A stretch of 64,000 bases of DNA. It comes from GCA-020356105 sp964347475 (GTDB taxonomy: Bacteria > Pseudomonadota > Alphaproteobacteria > UBA8366 > JADFVY01). The notes under the pieces are model-generated. The model had not been told where the DNA came from. It searched no databases and saw only the letters and a program-made list of their open reading frames with translations. The position numbers were made by a program, and so were the translations under genes. The stretch's first letter is position 1. The number at the start of each line of letters is the position of its first letter. Positions 56,616 to 64,000 of this stretch are shown piece by piece. Where the stretch lies: positions 9,344-73,343 of the forward strand of contig CAYFYY010000011.1 of assembly GCA_964347475.1 (NCBI GenBank), given 5' to 3'.

Positions 56616-57674
56616 GTGAGCGCCCGCGGCATCATGGCGCGCACGCCTGTGCGGGTCGCGCTGGCGCTCGCCACCGGAGTCGCCGGCGCGCTCTTGTTCT
56701 CGTGGCTGCAGCTGCCGCTACCGTGGATGCTCGGCGCCATGACCACGACGACCATCGCAGCGCTGCTCGGCGCGCCGATAACCGGTCCGACCCGGATTCG
56801 GCCACTGATGTTCATGGTGCTCGGGGTCATGCTGGGCAGCACCTTCGCACCCGACATTCTGGACCGGGTCGGCCACTGGCTGACCAGTATCGCGCTGTTG
56901 CTGGTCTGCGTCACCGTCACCGGGGCGATCGCCTATCCGTATTTCCGCAAGGTCGCCCGCTTCGATCCGGTGACCGCCTTTTTCTGCGCCATGCCCGGCG
57001 GGATGAGCCAGATGGTGCCGATCGGGGGCGCGCTGGGCGGCGACGAGGGCAAGATCGGGCTGATCCACGGCAGCCGCGTCCTGCTGGTCGTCTTCGCGAT
57101 CCCGATCTGGTTCCAGATCACCGGCGATCTTGGCGCCGTCGACCGCTCGACGCTGGGCGTCGGGATTGCGAGCGTCGAGCTCTCCGACCTCCTGGTCCTC
57201 GGCGCGGCCGGGGCGGTCGGCTGGGCACTCGCCTGGAAGCTGAACGTGCCCTCGGCGGCGACGATGGGGCCGCTGATCGTCAGTGCCGCCCTGCACGTCA
57301 CCGGGGTGACCCACTCGCAGCCGCCGCGCGAGCTGGTCAACCTCGCGCAGCTCATCATCGGCGCGTCGGTCGGCTGCCGCTTCGCCGGGGTGCCGACGCG
57401 GGAGGTCACGCGGGCGCTGGCGGTCGGCACCGGGCTGACCGCGATCATGCTGGCGGTCGCCGCGGCCTTCGCTGTGGCCGTCAACAAGATCGGCGCGGCC
57501 GGCCTGGCCCCCGCCATCCTGGCGTTCTCGCCCGGCGGCCTGCCGGAGATGACGCTGGCGGCGCTGGCGCTGGGCGTCGACGTCGCGTTCGTGGTGACCC
57601 ACCACGTCACCCGCATTATCGTCGTTGTGGCGGTCGCGCCGCTGGTGATCCGCAGGTCCATTCGGCTGGAGTGA
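56616..57674 (+). CDS. AbrB-family (AbrB duplication) membrane transporter
   Basis: About 352-aa inner-membrane protein with the two AbrB repeats (PLPWMLGAMTTTTIAALLGA; LNVPSAATMGPLIVSAALHV) and about ten helices. The sequence FSPGGLPEMTLAALALG is a family hallmark. Relatives are labelled putative ammonia monooxygenase-like or regulator-type transporters; transported species unknown. GTG 56616 is chosen; ATG 56634 is an equally possible start. The large upstream frame is an overlap with the dehydrogenase gene. Confidence 0.85.
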   Translation: MSARGIMARTPVRVALALATGVAGALLFSWLQLPLPWMLGAMTTTTIAALLGAPITGPTRIRPLMFMVLGVMLGSTFAPDILDRVGHWLTSIALLLVCVTVTGAIAYPYFRKVARFDPVTAFFCAMPGGMSQMVPIGGALGGDEGKIGLIHGSRVLLVVFAIPIWFQITGDLGAVDRSTLGVGIASVELSDLLVLGAAGAVGWALAWKLNVPSAATMGPLIVSAALHVTGVTHSQPPRELVNLAQLIIGASVGCRFAGVPTREVTRALAVGTGLTAIMLAVAAAFAVAVNKIGAAGLAPAILAFSPGGLPEMTLAALALGVDVAFVVTHHVTRIIVVVAVAPLVIRRSIRLE

Positions 57675-57820
57675 CGCCGATGGGCGCCATGCAGATCGAA
57701 CCGGTCTGACCCCCAATCAAAGCCGGGGCTTGCCGGGGGATGGGCAGCCGAATAGGGTTGGCGCCGGCTCGCGCTCGGCTGGCGTCGCGGGGCCGATTCG
57801 GGTCAGGACGGGGAGCGGGA

Positions 57821-58399
57821 ATGGATATCGTCGATTTTCTCAAGGCACGCGGGTCGGCGCCGTGGCGGGTGCTCGGCGAACCCGGACCCAGCGAGGAGGA
57901 GATCCGGGAGTTCCTGGATGCCGCGGTGACGGCGCCCGATCACGGCGCGCTCCGGCCGTGGCGCTTTATCGTGGTACGTGGAGAGGCACGCGAGGCACTT
58001 GCGGAGGTATTGACCAAGGCTCTGTTGAAGCGACAGCCGGACGCCAGCCCGGCGACGATCGAGAAGGATCGTGACCGGTTGCGGCGGGTGCCGCTGCTCA
58101 TCGTGGTGGCGGCCGCGGTCACGCCCGACCATCCCAAGGTGCCCCCGTCGGAGCAGCTCGTCGCCACCGGCCTGGCCGCACAGGCGATCCTGCTGGCGGC
58201 GCAGGCCAGGGGATATGGGGGTGTGATCCTGACCGGCGACCACGCCTACGATCCGACGGTCAAGAAGGCGCTCGGCCTGAAGGACAGGCACCAGATCGTT
58301 GGCTTCGTCTATATCGGCACGCCGGAGGGCGAGCTGCGGCCCAAGAAACGCCCGGACGCGGCCAAGTTCACCCGCAACTGGACCGGGCCGGCGTCCTGA
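57821..58399 (+). CDS. Nitroreductase-family protein
   Basis: 192-aa FMN-dependent reductase: LDAAVTAPDHGALRPWRFIV and a later GLAAQAILLAAQARGYGG followed by FVYIGTPEG. It is close to the YdjA/NfsA-like small nitroreductases. ATG 57821 is behind GGGAGCGGGA. The operon partner is not obvious; the TfoX gene follows 48 bp later. Confidence 0.88.
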   Translation: MDIVDFLKARGSAPWRVLGEPGPSEEEIREFLDAAVTAPDHGALRPWRFIVVRGEAREALAEVLTKALLKRQPDASPATIEKDRDRLRRVPLLIVVAAAVTPDHPKVPPSEQLVATGLAAQAILLAAQARGYGGVILTGDHAYDPTVKKALGLKDRHQIVGFVYIGTPEGELRPKKRPDAAKFTRNWTGPAS

Positions 58400-58447
58400 C
58401 GCCATACGCTGCCGCGCAGCGGCCGGCCGGGCGCAAGGGAGGGTACT

Positions 58448-58777
58448 TTGGCTTACGATGAGGGGCTCGCCGAGCGGATCCGCCGGGCGCTGGCCGGGCG
58501 GCCCGATATCGCGGAGCGCAAGATGTTCGGCGGCCTCGCCTTCCTGCTGCGTGGCCACATGTGTTGCGGCGTGGTGGGCGATAGGCTGATGCTGCGGCTC
58601 GGCAACGACGGCGGCGCTGCGGCCCTCTCAGAGCCGCACACGCGGCCGATGGACTTCACCGGCAAGGCGATGAAATCGATGGTCTATGTCGATCCCCCCG
58701 GGATCGCAACCGCTGCCGATCTCGGGCGTTGGCTGCAGCGCGCGGTGGCGTTCGGCGAGACCCTGCCGCCGAAATAA
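58448..58777 (+). CDS. TfoX/Sxy N-terminal domain protein
   Basis: 109-aa protein with the TfoX-N signature KMFGGLAFLLRGHMCCGVVG and DFTGKAMKSMVYVDP. Single-domain members are common in alphaproteobacteria, and their function is not settled; the name comes from competence regulators with an extra domain. It starts at TTG 58448 behind GGGAGGG. Its stop is only 8 bp from the convergent rhodanese gene. Confidence 0.9.
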   Translation: MAYDEGLAERIRRALAGRPDIAERKMFGGLAFLLRGHMCCGVVGDRLMLRLGNDGGAAALSEPHTRPMDFTGKAMKSMVYVDPPGIATAADLGRWLQRAVAFGETLPPK

Positions 58778-58785
58778 CGGGCCGC

Positions 58786-59166
58786 TCAGCCGGTGTTGCG
58801 GAACAGCGAGAACAGGCCGGGAATGGCACTCGGCGCGGCGTTTTCGTCCTGTTCGATCTCGTAGCCGGCGAGCTGCCAGGCGGCGATTCCGCCGTCGAGG
58901 TTGCAGACGCTGCCGTAACGGTCGGCCAGCATGCGGTCCGCCGCCATCAGCGAGCGGGCGCCAGACGCGCAGCAGACCACGACCTTGCGGCCATCCGCTT
59001 CGGGCAGCTCGGCCGCGGCGAGCTGCGAGAGCGGGCGCAGGATCGCGTCCGGAATATGGGCGCGGGCGTGCTCGTGCGGCTCGCGCACATCGATCAGCAG
59101 CGCCTTGTCCTGTTCGATCCAGTCGTGCAACGTGTGCGCGTCGATCGTCTGAATTCTGTGAGTCAT
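58786..59166 (-). CDS. Rhodanese-domain protein downstream of the molybdoenzyme operon
   Basis: 126-aa single rhodanese domain with catalytic loop CCASGARS (Cys66) and GGIAAWQLAGYEIEQ. The pair of cysteines and short loop suit thiosulfate or persulfide sulfur transfer. It follows the molybdoenzyme membrane anchor by 55 bp on the same strand, which fits sulfur metabolism. AGAGAGGGA is its ribosome site. An inverted repeat overlaps its leader. Confidence 0.88.
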   Translation of the reverse strand: MTHRIQTIDAHTLHDWIEQDKALLIDVREPHEHARAHIPDAILRPLSQLAAAELPEADGRKVVVCCASGARSLMAADRMLADRYGSVCNLDGGIAAWQLAGYEIEQDENAAPSAIPGLFSLFRNTG

Positions 59167-59175
59167 TGCAGTCCC

Positions 59176-59190
59176 TCTCTATATTAGAGA
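59176..59190. promoter_or_regulatory. Inverted repeat in the rhodanese leader
   Basis: TCTCTA-TAT-TAGAGA lies 9 bp before the rhodanese ATG in an AT-rich patch. It overlaps the ribosome site (AGAGAGGGA). It might be a repressor operator or a translational hairpin; both are guesses. Confidence 0.4.
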
Positions 59191-59221
59191 AATCTTATTT
59201 AATTCGAAGATACCCGCGCTG

Positions 59222-60169
59222 TCAGACGGAGTCTACGCCGTAGTACAGCGTCACCACGTGCTTCGCCTCGGCGAAGAACAGCCAGCGCTCGACCAGGATG
59301 CCGATCGCGGCCGACGCCGCGGCGATAACAGCCAGCGCCGTCGCCGCCGGACCCGTTTCCGAAGCGGTTACTGTAAGGATTAGAACGAGCGGCACGACAA
59401 ACAAGGTCGCGACGGAAAGAATCCTGAGCCGCGTCGCGTGCTTGCGGGCGACGCGGTAGCCCATTTCCTCGAGCAGGTAGTTCGATTCGGTGTGCGGCGC
59501 GTCCAGCAGGCGCACGAGGCCCGGCCCGCCGAGGCCGGTGGCGCTGGCCGGGGTGCTGCCGCTGTCGCGGCCGATCGTCTTCCAGTAGGCGAGCTTGACT
59601 GCGGCGGCAAGCGCGATGGCGAGGACCGCGGTCAGGTCGACCGATGGCGTGGCCACGGCGAACAGGCGGGTCAGCAGCATCAGCGCAATGGCGCTGGTGG
59701 CGAGGCCGAGCAGCAGATAGGCGGGCGCGACGAGCGGGTTCGACCAGCGCGGGATGCTGCGCAGCGCCGCGTAGATCATCGCCGTGCAGTAAACCGTGAC
59801 GGTGCAGCACAGGGCGCCGACCAGCCCGAGCGCTGCGACAATCCCGTCGGTCCGCCCCAGATACACCCAGCCGATCGCATAGAGGCCGGTGGGAATGAAG
59901 GTTAGCACCGCCATCACGCCCTCGCGGCTGAGCCAGGACGTGCGCCACTGGGTCAGCGCCCGCCAGGCGCGCTCCGGATGGCCAAGATGGAAGGTCGAGG
60001 ACAACAGGCCCGCCGTGACCAGGGCGAAGCCGGCGCCGAAGGCGACGATGCCGAACCACTGCTCGGGCGGCAGGACGCCGAGCGCGCCGAACACGCCGAG
60101 CAGCGCCAGCAGCCCGTAGCCGGCGCCGGACGCCGTGGTGAAGAAGATGACGGAAAACGCGGGATGCAT
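59222..60169 (-). CDS. Membrane anchor subunit, DmsC/SoeC type
   Basis: 315-aa polytopic protein (about eight helices) of the DMSO reductase anchor family (DmsC/YnfH/SoeC). It starts MHPAFSVIFFTTASGAGYGL and carries the HLGHPERAWRAL motif. It would pass electrons between the quinone pool and the Fe-S subunit. It is separated from the Fe-S subunit gene by a 224-bp gap that holds a palindromic repeat. Called DmsC/SoeC type because the substrate is unproved. Confidence 0.88.
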   Translation of the reverse strand: MHPAFSVIFFTTASGAGYGLLALLGVFGALGVLPPEQWFGIVAFGAGFALVTAGLLSSTFHLGHPERAWRALTQWRTSWLSREGVMAVLTFIPTGLYAIGWVYLGRTDGIVAALGLVGALCCTVTVYCTAMIYAALRSIPRWSNPLVAPAYLLLGLATSAIALMLLTRLFAVATPSVDLTAVLAIALAAAVKLAYWKTIGRDSGSTPASATGLGGPGLVRLLDAPHTESNYLLEEMGYRVARKHATRLRILSVATLFVVPLVLILTVTASETGPAATALAVIAAASAAIGILVERWLFFAEAKHVVTLYYGVDSV

Positions 60170-60233
60170 GGCTCAGCGTTTCCCTGCGTCGCTAAGCGGC
60201 GCTGGCTGTCGCCGGCAACTCGCTGTTGGCTCT

Positions 60234-60325
60234 CCCTCACCCCAATCCTCTCCCATCGAGCGAGAGGGGGGTGTTTGCCGAAAGCTCAAAGCCCTCTCCC
60301 TTGATGGGAGAGGGTTGGGTGAGGG
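60234..60325. repeat. REP-like palindromic repeat
   Basis: A 92-bp imperfect palindrome. Outer arms at 60234-60254 and 60306-60325 begin CCCTCACCCCAATCC and end GGTTGGGTGAGGG. The inner parts hold two further short palindromes (ATCGAGCGAGAGGG, CCCTCTCCCTTGATGGGAGAGGG split at 60292-60314). This is a well-known type of interspersed repeat of many Proteobacteria. It lies within the molybdoenzyme operon. Confidence 0.85.
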
Positions 60326-60393
60326 TGAAAAAGCACCTCGCCGGCAACGCCGGCGGCCGAATTCATATTTCGCCATCTCGACCATCGAGCCCC

Positions 60394-61149
60394 TCAGCGC
60401 GACAGCAGCCGGTCGACCCAGCGCAGGAAGGCGCCGTCGATGTCGTCCGCCGCCGGCTGCAGCGCCGCCGGCCGGCCTTCGTCGTCGCGCAGGTCCTTGT
60501 CCTCGCGGGTGCGCGGCGGCAGGTACTTGTTGGTCGGCTTGCAGCCCTGCTCGGGCATCAGATCGTAGCCGCCGCGCGCCGCCACCAGCTTCGAGACGCC
60601 CGATGCGGGATCGCCGAGATCGCCGAAATGACGGGCCCCGGCCGGGCAGGTGGCGACGCACGCGGGCACCCGGCTCTCCGGTGGCAGGGTGTCGTTGTAG
60701 ATCTTGTCGACGCACAGGGTGCACTTCTTCATCACGCCCGCATCCGCGTCGTACTCGCGGGCGCCGTAGGGGCAGGCCCAGGAGCACAGCTTGCAGCCGA
60801 TGCACCAGTCGGCGTTGACCAGCACGATGCCGTCCGCCTCGCGCTTGTAGGAGGCGCCGGTCGGGCACACGGTCACGCACGGGGCGTCCTCGCAGTGCAG
60901 GCAGGATTTCGGAAAGTGCACCGTGCGGCCGGGCGCCGCGCCGTCGCCGTCGACCTCGAAGCTGTGGATCCGGTTGAACCACACGCCGGAGGGATCGGCG
61001 CCGTAGGGATCGCGGTCGGTCAGCGGCGCCGAGTGGCCGCCGGTGTTCCACTCCTTGCAGTTCACCGCGCAGGCATGGCAGCCGACGCAGATGTCGAGGT
61101 CGATGACCAGCCCGAGGCGGCGCCTGGTCTTGTCCGGCAATGCGGTCAC
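60394..61149 (-). CDS. Iron-sulfur subunit, DmsB/SoeB type
   Basis: 251-aa ferredoxin-like electron-transfer subunit with four [4Fe-4S] motifs: CVGCHACAVNCKEWN, CLHCEDAPCVTVCPTG, CIGCKLCSWACPYG, and CTLCVDKI with CVATCPAG. The order matches DmsB/SoeB/PsrB. It starts at GTG 61149, overlapping the catalytic subunit stop. A C-terminal polar extension is present. Confidence 0.94.
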   Translation of the reverse strand: MTALPDKTRRRLGLVIDLDICVGCHACAVNCKEWNTGGHSAPLTDRDPYGADPSGVWFNRIHSFEVDGDGAAPGRTVHFPKSCLHCEDAPCVTVCPTGASYKREADGIVLVNADWCIGCKLCSWACPYGAREYDADAGVMKKCTLCVDKIYNDTLPPESRVPACVATCPAGARHFGDLGDPASGVSKLVAARGGYDLMPEQGCKPTNKYLPPRTREDKDLRDDEGRPAALQPAADDIDGAFLRWVDRLLSR

Positions 61150-64000
61150 GACTCGCCGCCCTCCGCATCGTCCGCGCTGCGGTTGCCGGGGCCCGGCGCG
61201 ATGCCGGGCACCGTCTCGGCCACCTCGGCCCGATTGCCGATATACTCGCGGTGGAAACCGCCGGTCCGGCCGCTGTGCGGCGGCTTGAGGGATTTGCCGT
61301 AGCGCAGGATCCCGGGCGTCCGGCCGACCCCCGGGGGTGCGCTCAGCCGCTCGAACATCGGCGCGGTCTCACCGGCCTCCTCCGGCCGGCATTTCTCGAT
61401 CCGGACCCGCAGATCGAACCAGGCCGCCTGGCCGGTGACCGGGTCGGAGTTGGAGTAGCGGTAGCCGTCGTCGCGCGGCGGCAGCAGCTCCGAGATCACG
61501 TGGTTGAGCAGGAAGCCACGCCTCGACTCGGGCGCGTCGCCGTCCAGCGCCCAGGCCCCCTTACGCTTGCCGATGGCGTTCCAGGTCCATACCGTGTCGG
61601 GGTTGACGCCGTCCATCAGCTGCACCTGGCCCTTGACGCGGCCGTGGCTGCTGACGATCCAGACCCAGTCCTCGTCGGCAATGCCGAGGCGGGACGCCGC
61701 CGTGCGGGCCATGTAAAGCCGGTTGCGGGCGGTGATCTGGCGCAGCCAGGCGTTCTGCGAGCCCCAGGAATGGTACATCTGCATCGGCCGCTGGGTCAGC
61801 GCGTGCATGGGGAAGTCGCTCTGGCCGACCAGCGCCTCCTCGAACGGCCGGTGCCACAGCGGCAGCGGGTCGAAATAGCTCTCGATGCGGGCGCGCTCGC
61901 TGTCCGGCGGCTGCACCTCGCCGTGCCCCCGCGCCGCAAGGCGGAACTTCTGCAGCACCTCGCTGTAGAGCTGGAGCACGATCTGCCGGTTGTTCTGGAT
62001 CCAGCCCATGTCCTGGGCGTAGTTCAGGTAGCCCATGTTGGCGTGCTTGTAGTAGTGCCGGTCCTCCGGCAGCGGGTCGTGCCAGAAGCAGCCGTTCTCG
62101 ATGTAGTGCTCGAGCTGGTCCGGGTTCGGCGCACCGCGGCCCTGGGCACGACCATCGGTGCCGCGCCAGCCGGCCAGCGGCCCGATTCCGGGACCGCGCT
62201 CATGATTGACGATGTAGTCGGGATAGCCGCCCGGGTATTTCGCGCTGCCGTCCTTCCTGACCATGCCCGGCAGGGCGAGCCGGGCGCCGAGGTCGAGCAG
62301 CACCTCCTGGAACGGCCGCACGTCGCGGTCGGGCTCGATGACGGGCTGGCGGATCGCGTCGGCCGGCCCTTCCGCGGTGCAGATCGGGCGGTCGAGCAGC
62401 GAGATGCAGTCCCAGCGCTCGAGATACGTCGTGTCGGGCAGCACGAGGTCGGCATAGGCCACCATCTCGGAGGAATAGGCGTCCGAATAGATGATGTGCG
62501 GGATCCTGTAGTCGCCGGTTTCCGGGTCCGTGTCGGTCAGCGCATGGAGCGTGCCCGGCACGTTCATCGCCGAGTTCCAGCCCATGTTCGCCATGTACAG
62601 GAACAGCGTGTCGATCGGGTACGGATCGCCCTTCCAGGCGTTGTGGATGACCATGTGCATCAGCCCGTGCACGGCCAGCGGGTGCTCCCAGCTGAACGCC
62701 TTGTCGATGCGCTTCGGCGTGCCGTCCGCGTCGACCAGCAGATCCTCGGGGCCGAGCGGGAAGCCGAGCGGCGGGCCGCCCAGCGGCGTCTCCGGCTTGC
62801 CGGTGCCGGCGCTCGGCGGCGCGGGGGGCGGCACCGGCTTCGGAAACGGGGGCTTGTAGCGGAAGCCGCCCGGCGTATCGACCGAGCCGAGCAGCATCTG
62901 CAGCAGGTGGATCGCGCGGCAGGTGTGGAAGCCGTTGGAATGGGCCGAGATGCCGCGCATCGCGTGCATCGAGACCGGCCTTCCGATCATCTTCTCATGG
63001 GTGCGGCCGGCCCAGTCGGTCCACTCGATGTCGAGCTCGACGGTCTGCGAAAACGCAGCGTCGGCAAGCTCCGCGGCGATGCGGCGGATCGTCGCCGCCG
63101 GCACGCCGATCGTCTCGGCGACCGTGTCGGGCGCGTAGCGCGGGTCCATGTAGCGCCGCGCCAGCAATTCGAACGCGGGTACGGCGGCACGCCCGTCGGC
63201 GAGCTTGCGCCGTCCGACCAGCGCCGGAGTCGCGTCGGGCGACAGCGCATCGGCAAGCTTCTTCGTCTTGCCGTCGAAGCAGAGGGGGTGGCCGTCCTCG
63301 TCGCGGGCGAACAGCCCGTCGTCGGCGGCGACCGCGTCCTGCACCACGAGCCAGCCGGCATTGGTGTAGCGGACGAGGAACTCCCAGTCGACCTGGTCGG
63401 CGCGCAGCAGCTCATGGATCAGCGCGAACACGAACAGCCCGTCGGTGCCGGGCCGGATGCCGACCCATTCGTCGGCGACGGCCGAATACCCCGTGCGCAC
63501 CGGGTTGACCGAGACGAACTTGGCCTTGCCGAGCGTCTTCATGCGCCCGATGCCGGCCTTGATCGGGTTCGAATCGTGGTCCTCGGCGACGCCGAACATC
63601 AGGAAGTAGCGGGTGTGCTCCCAGTCCGCCTCGCCGAACTCCCAGAACGCGCCGCCGATGCTGTACAGGCCTGCCGCCGCCATGTTGACCGAGCAGAAAC
63701 CGCCGTGGGCGGCGTAGTTCGGGGTGCCGAACTGGCTCGCCCACCAGCCGGTCAGCGCCTGGCTCTGGTCGCGGCCGGTGAAGAAGGCGAGCTTGCGCGG
63801 GTCGCTGTCTCGGATTTCGCCCAGCCATTGCGTCGCGATGTCCAGCGCCTCGTCCCACTCGATCTCCTCGAACTCGGCGGCGCCGCGCTCGCCGACCCGC
63901 TTCAGCGGCTTGGTCAGGCGCGCCGGCGAGTAGTGCTGCATGATGCCGGCCGAGCCCTTGGCGCAGAGCACGCCTTTGTTCACCGGGTGGTTGCGGTTGC
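61146..64000 (-). CDS. Molybdopterin oxidoreductase catalytic subunit (SoeA/PsrA-like), partial
   Basis: Over 950 residues are visible and the 5' end lies beyond the window. It is a Mo-bisMGD enzyme of the DMSO reductase family. Near the right edge NHPVNKGVLCAKGSAGI is the end of the N-terminal Fe-S region. A Cys in AAHGGFCSVNM is at the place of the Mo ligand, so a Ser-liganded DmsA is less likely than a Cys-liganded sulfite dehydrogenase (SoeA) or polysulfide reductase. FTGRDQSQALTGWWASQFGT and AEDHDSNPIKAG support the SoeA-like group. Substrate inferred: sulfite. It overlaps the Fe-S subunit gene by 4 bases. Confidence 0.8.
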   Translation of the reverse strand, partial: NRNHPVNKGVLCAKGSAGIMQHYSPARLTKPLKRVGERGAAEFEEIEWDEALDIATQWLGEIRDSDPRKLAFFTGRDQSQALTGWWASQFGTPNYAAHGGFCSVNMAAAGLYSIGGAFWEFGEADWEHTRYFLMFGVAEDHDSNPIKAGIGRMKTLGKAKFVSVNPVRTGYSAVADEWVGIRPGTDGLFVFALIHELLRADQVDWEFLVRYTNAGWLVVQDAVAADDGLFARDEDGHPLCFDGKTKKLADALSPDATPALVGRRKLADGRAAVPAFELLARRYMDPRYAPDTVAETIGVPAATIRRIAAELADAAFSQTVELDIEWTDWAGRTHEKMIGRPVSMHAMRGISAHSNGFHTCRAIHLLQMLLGSVDTPGGFRYKPPFPKPVPPPAPPSAGTGKPETPLGGPPLGFPLGPEDLLVDADGTPKRIDKAFSWEHPLAVHGLMHMVIHNAWKGDPYPIDTLFLYMANMGWNSAMNVPGTLHALTDTDPETGDYRIPHIIYSDAYSSEMVAYADLVLPDTTYLERWDCISLLDRPICTAEGPADAIRQPVIEPDRDVRPFQEVLLDLGARLALPGMVRKDGSAKYPGGYPDYIVNHERGPGIGPLAGWRGTDGRAQGRGAPNPDQLEHYIENGCFWHDPLPEDRHYYKHANMGYLNYAQDMGWIQNNRQIVLQLYSEVLQKFRLAARGHGEVQPPDSERARIESYFDPLPLWHRPFEEALVGQSDFPMHALTQRPMQMYHSWGSQNAWLRQITARNRLYMARTAASRLGIADEDWVWIVSSHGRVKGQVQLMDGVNPDTVWTWNAIGKRKGAWALDGDAPESRRGFLLNHVISELLPPRDDGYRYSNSDPVTGQAAWFDLRVRIEKCRPEEAGETAPMFERLSAPPGVGRTPGILRYGKSLKPPHSGRTGGFHREYIGNRAEVAETVPGIAPGPGNRSADDAEGGES

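Overview
The window is high-GC DNA from an alphaproteobacterium. A complete Caulobacter-type cpa/tad pilus locus, a DivK-type cell-cycle response regulator, an EipB-family envelope protein and a DinB with an N-terminal zinc-ribbon-like extension all point there; a Rhodospirillales-like lineage is plausible but not provable from this stretch. Two 10-N gaps (2816-2825 and 10691-10700) show this is a scaffold, and each gap lies inside a gene.

Layout. (1) 0.5-17.2 kb: a Flp/Tad type IVc pilus island. It has four nearly identical 60-aa Flp pilins, each apparently its own transcription unit, then cpaA-cpaB-cpaC-cpaD-cpaE-cpaF-tadB-tadC, a convergent tadD, and tadG-tadE-tadE ending in a strong terminator. 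A GT87/DUF2029 membrane protein gene lies between pilins three and four and is split by an AT-rich foreign-looking segment flanked by a 14-bp direct repeat. (2) 17.3-19.8 kb: a PAS-GGDEF-EAL protein with a FixL-like haem-binding signature. (3) 19.9-30.1 kb: mixed metabolism and regulation (alanine dehydrogenase, two-CW protein, thioesterase, DMT transporter, rhodanese, Fe-alcohol dehydrogenase plus MFS transporter, UGT-like glycosyltransferase plus cupin, a GntR/FCD regulator with two winged helices, a LuxR response regulator). (4) 30.4-34.8 kb: an ATPase / FtsX-type permease / HlyD adaptor export operon behind a candidate promoter and a perfect 14-bp palindrome. (5) 34.9-42.3 kb: a polyamine operon, potD, class III aminotransferase, potB, potC, potA, agmatine deiminase (aguA), N-carbamoylputrescine amidase (aguB), predicted to import polyamine or agmatine and convert agmatine to putrescine. 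(6) 42.3-46.2 kb: glycerate 2-kinase, alpha/beta hydrolase, glycosyltransferase. (7) 46.3-48.2 kb: archease and RtcB RNA ligase. (8) 48.2-51.7 kb, minus strand: a duplicated two-gene module, each copy a small protein with a twin-arginine-like signal followed about 110 bp later by an HPr-kinase-like protein fused to a C-terminal PqqD-type domain. This is the best candidate for an undescribed system. (9) 51.8-58.8 kb: divK, ROK sugar kinase, dinB, eipB, 2-hydroxyacid dehydrogenase, AbrB-family transporter, nitroreductase, TfoX-N protein. (10) 58.8-64 kb, minus strand: rhodanese and a membrane molybdoenzyme (SoeABC/DmsABC type) with a palindromic repeat between its B and C genes; the catalytic subunit runs off the right edge.

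How it fits together: the pilus island builds a surface adhesion pilus, and the adjacent EAL protein could tie its use to oxygen through c-di-GMP. The polyamine operon and the 2-hydroxyacid dehydrogenase, glycerate kinase and alanine dehydrogenase genes suggest use of organic nitrogen and C2/C3 acids. The molybdoenzyme and rhodanese suggest inorganic sulfur oxidation. No tRNA, rRNA or CRISPR array was seen.
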